DNA from: Temnopleurus reevesii
Taxonomy: Eukaryota > Echinodermata > Echinoidea > Temnopleuroida > Temnopleuridae
Direction: 5' to 3'
DNA: 64,000 nt
Assembly (NCBI GenBank): GCA_036244855.1
Contig: BQKZ01000346.1
Span: 62,001 to 126,000, forward strand
This document shows, in pieces, positions 61,202 through 64,000 of the stretch. Both the position numbers and the translations under genes were made by a program. Positions within the stretch are counted from its first letter, which is position 1, and each line of letters starts with the position of its first letter. The notes beneath the pieces were generated by a model. The model was not told the DNA's origin, made no database searches, and saw only the letters and a program-made list of their open reading frames with translations.

Positions 61202-63003
61202 CAAGTACCACTACCAGTGTCAACAAGACTACCTAACAGCATCTATTCAACTCTCCCGCTCAGACAACAATTCTTTGCAGAGCTCACTATTGTTTGTTGA
61301 TGTAGTTAGATGGAGGTACGGTATATAAATAGGAGATTCTAGGCACTGGATATCTTCCATGCAGAAAAAGTAAACAAAGCCCACTGAGGGCTAGACTATT
61401 GAGTGAGTGCGAGCTCAGAAGGCGGCATATTGATTAGCAGTTTCCTAAATTGATGTTATTGATCCACAAGGTCTTTTGTGACAATAAAAAGCTTTCAAGT
61501 ATTCTGACAAAACAAATTCCATTCTCTATTATTCCTTTTCTTAATAATCTCTGAATACCATCCAATCACAGATAATTATCTGTTTCATATTACATGATAT
61601 TTTTATCTATTTTTACTAAAACTGGGGCACCTAAATATGCATAACATGACATAATGGGAAATAAGAATAATCTAAATGACCCTGAGATGTCTGATAGGTT
61701 ACATGTGGATATACATCTTCAGGAAATAAAAAATATATGCAACTGGATAATGCAGAGGTTCGTCAATCAGACTAATGTGAAATCCAGGAGAAATTTTCTC
61801 ATGATGATAATGAAATACAAGTTTAATTTTGAACACAATTATAACTAAATAGGCAAAAGTATTCAGGAAAATTCACAAAACTATACATATTTCTATATTT
61901 CATAGCTTTCAATTTTTAATATTTTGGGGGGTAACACTTATTGGACAATGCAAATTATATCATCTCAATCTCAGCGCATTGTTTGTCATCTTTTTGGAAT
62001 GATCAACCCTAAAGAATAACGGACTGTCTGTCAAATAAAAGTATTTTCCATATTATACCTCTTCATCCTATAATTCAATGTTGTATTGATATAATCTTGC
62101 TTTGTTTGAGATCAATATTAATGAAGACATTTGATTAGCCAAACATACTGGAAGGCAATGTGTTTTTATATACAACTATGTGCAACAAGTAGAAACATCC
62201 TTACATTTCTCAAATATAGGATGAAATATGAAATTCTAAAAAATATCAGAAAATGTCATTCATTCAATTCACATGTTTTTGAAGGATATCTTTTGAAATC
62301 ATAAACACCAACAAACTCCTGGGATAATACAATACAATAAAGTAACTCATCAAAACAATATTCTCATTTTGACCTTCTGCTCCTGAAAGGCCTTTATCAT
62401 GCTCTAACAGTCTTATCTCAATTACATAGAATTATTGATTGATTGTTTACTCAGCATAACGTTCATGTGTGAATGAAAGCTTCCATACTAACCTCTTATT
62501 GATTGGTTGCTTGCCCACCAAGTTTAGAGAGGAATTCAAGCTTAGCCTTGAATTATATTCTATTGTCATCTTATTATCTTATATTGCAGCCTTCTTTTAT
62601 TACATTGGACCAACTTTGAGGTCTGAATATTGTAATTTATCAGAAAAAAGTCAAAATCAACTGTGCATAACTTTTCAGTTAAAGTACACTAAGGCACAGA
62701 ACATAGACTGGAAGTAATAAAGACATTTATATTCCTTTGACGTTTGTTGGTCCTTTAATTCAATCTTTCAATGACTATTTTTTTTGCCAAAATAGAATGT
62801 CCACATTGCATGAATATTAGCAGCAATTTGCTATAAAAGAATACGTGATGCCACATTCCATAAGGACAATAAGACAGCAAATATTTTTCACCAGTCTTTG
62901 GCATTTAACCCATTGAAATAAGCATTAATCTAAAAGCAACAAATGGACAAAAAATATGACAAAAATTTGATTACATGTTATTCATGATATCAGCTGCAAA
63001 TTG
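61202..63003. other. Upstream region of exon 1
   Basis: 5' flank or 5' UTR of the isoform starting at 61150. A TATATAAATAGG sequence lies at 61322-61333. It reads as a good TATA box on the plus strand but only weakly on the minus strand, so its role is unclear. No supportable coding region was found up to the gap. Confidence 0.4.
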
Positions 63004-63918
63004 NNNNNNNNNNNNNNNNNNNNNNNNNNNNNNNNNNNNNNNNNNNNNNNNNNNNNNNNNNNNNNNNNNNNNNNNNNNNNNNNNNNNNNNNNNNNNNNNN
63101 NNNNNNNNNNNNNNNNNNNNNNNNNNNNNNNNNNNNNNNNNNNNNNNNNNNNNNNNNNNNNNNNNNNNNNNNNNNNNNNNNNNNNNNNNNNNNNNNNNNN
63201 NNNNNNNNNNNNNNNNNNNNNNNNNNNNNNNNNNNNNNNNNNNNNNNNNNNNNNNNNNNNNNNNNNNNNNNNNNNNNNNNNNNNNNNNNNNNNNNNNNNN
63301 NNNNNNNNNNNNNNNNNNNNNNNNNNNNNNNNNNNNNNNNNNNNNNNNNNNNNNNNNNNNNNNNNNNNNNNNNNNNNNNNNNNNNNNNNNNNNNNNNNNN
63401 NNNNNNNNNNNNNNNNNNNNNNNNNNNNNNNNNNNNNNNNNNNNNNNNNNNNNNNNNNNNNNNNNNNNNNNNNNNNNNNNNNNNNNNNNNNNNNNNNNNN
63501 NNNNNNNNNNNNNNNNNNNNNNNNNNNNNNNNNNNNNNNNNNNNNNNNNNNNNNNNNNNNNNNNNNNNNNNNNNNNNNNNNNNNNNNNNNNNNNNNNNNN
63601 NNNNNNNNNNNNNNNNNNNNNNNNNNNNNNNNNNNNNNNNNNNNNNNNNNNNNNNNNNNNNNNNNNNNNNNNNNNNNNNNNNNNNNNNNNNNNNNNNNNN
63701 NNNNNNNNNNNNNNNNNNNNNNNNNNNNNNNNNNNNNNNNNNNNNNNNNNNNNNNNNNNNNNNNNNNNNNNNNNNNNNNNNNNNNNNNNNNNNNNNNNNN
63801 NNNNNNNNNNNNNNNNNNNNNNNNNNNNNNNNNNNNNNNNNNNNNNNNNNNNNNNNNNNNNNNNNNNNNNNNNNNNNNNNNNNNNNNNNNNNNNNNNNNN
63901 NNNNNNNNNNNNNNNNNN
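63004..63918. other. Assembly gap of 915 N
   Basis: Unresolved bases. Open frames across it are artefacts. Confidence 1.
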
Positions 63919-64000
63919 TCATAGCTTCAACCTATCCCACTGCTGCCACCCAAACCCATCATAGCTTCATCCTATCCCACTGCTGCCATCCAAACCCATC
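63919..64000. repeat. 40-bp minisatellite at the gap edge
   Basis: Two complete units, at 63919-63958 and 63959-63998, contain ATAGCTTC, CCTATCCCACTGCTGCCA and CCAAACCCA. They differ at two positions, and a third unit begins at the window end. The array probably continues into the gap. Confidence 0.9.

Noticed and set aside
61322..61333. TATATAAATAGG as the gene's TATA box
   Set aside because: It reads best on the plus strand, whereas the gene is on the minus strand. No start-site evidence is available, so it is only mentioned in the flank entry.
62975..63964. Open frames of over 300 codons on both strands
   Set aside because: They consist almost entirely of N from the assembly gap.

Overview
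The window looks like a piece of an invertebrate deuterostome genome, most likely a sea urchin or another echinoderm. It is AT-rich and made of many short exons separated by introns with GT/AG borders. It carries dispersed elements of the kind common in marine invertebrates: 3' tails with GCGCTATA followed by microsatellites, foldback MITEs, and a TGACCTTTGACC / GGAC tandem element. Single-N joins are flanked by redundant near-copies, as expected of a highly heterozygous draft assembly. No bacterial or viral gene is visible. The species assignment is inference.

Almost all supportable coding sequence belongs to one minus-strand gene that enters the window near 61.2 kb and leaves it at the left edge. 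I traced 41 consecutive exons (3152-61150) plus one candidate alternative first exon (31294-31347). Every consecutive junction in the main chain keeps the reading frame, giving about 4,748 residues without reaching a C-terminus. Outside the giant exon the product is a run of about 27 spectrin-repeat-length units (roughly 99-113 residues each), encoded by single exons or exon pairs. A nesprin (Syne/Msp300)-like giant is the best guess. A plakin or dystrophin relative is not excluded, because no CH, KASH, GAS2, plakin or ZZ domain lies in the window.

The most unusual part is one 5,787-nt exon (40959-46745). It places about 1,850 residues of low-complexity and repetitive protein inside a single spectrin repeat, apparently in the loop between helices B and C. 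This insert holds seven copies of a module that I do not recognise. Each copy opens with a Q-[IVL]-[IVT]-T-x-x-G-P-A-Y-x-L-x-P box, followed by a V-V-x-G box and usually two I-x-D-P-x-T-G...A-x-P boxes.

Layout from left to right. 1-3151: two haplotype-like copies of one intron/exon end, with an 0.88-kb insertion in one copy. 3152-13718: spectrin-repeat exons. 13719-37460: long, repeat-rich introns with few exons, including a 72-nt mini-exon, the alternative first exon, and a second haplotype duplication that shows a MITE with its empty site. 37461-40958: exons plus an 0.8-kb element with nuclear-receptor-like DR1 motifs. 40959-46745: the giant exon. 47204-59412: compact spectrin-repeat exons, one with an in-frame TAG. 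60974-61201: the first exon, with a possible myristoylation signal. 61202-64000: upstream sequence, a 915-N gap and the start of a 40-bp minisatellite.
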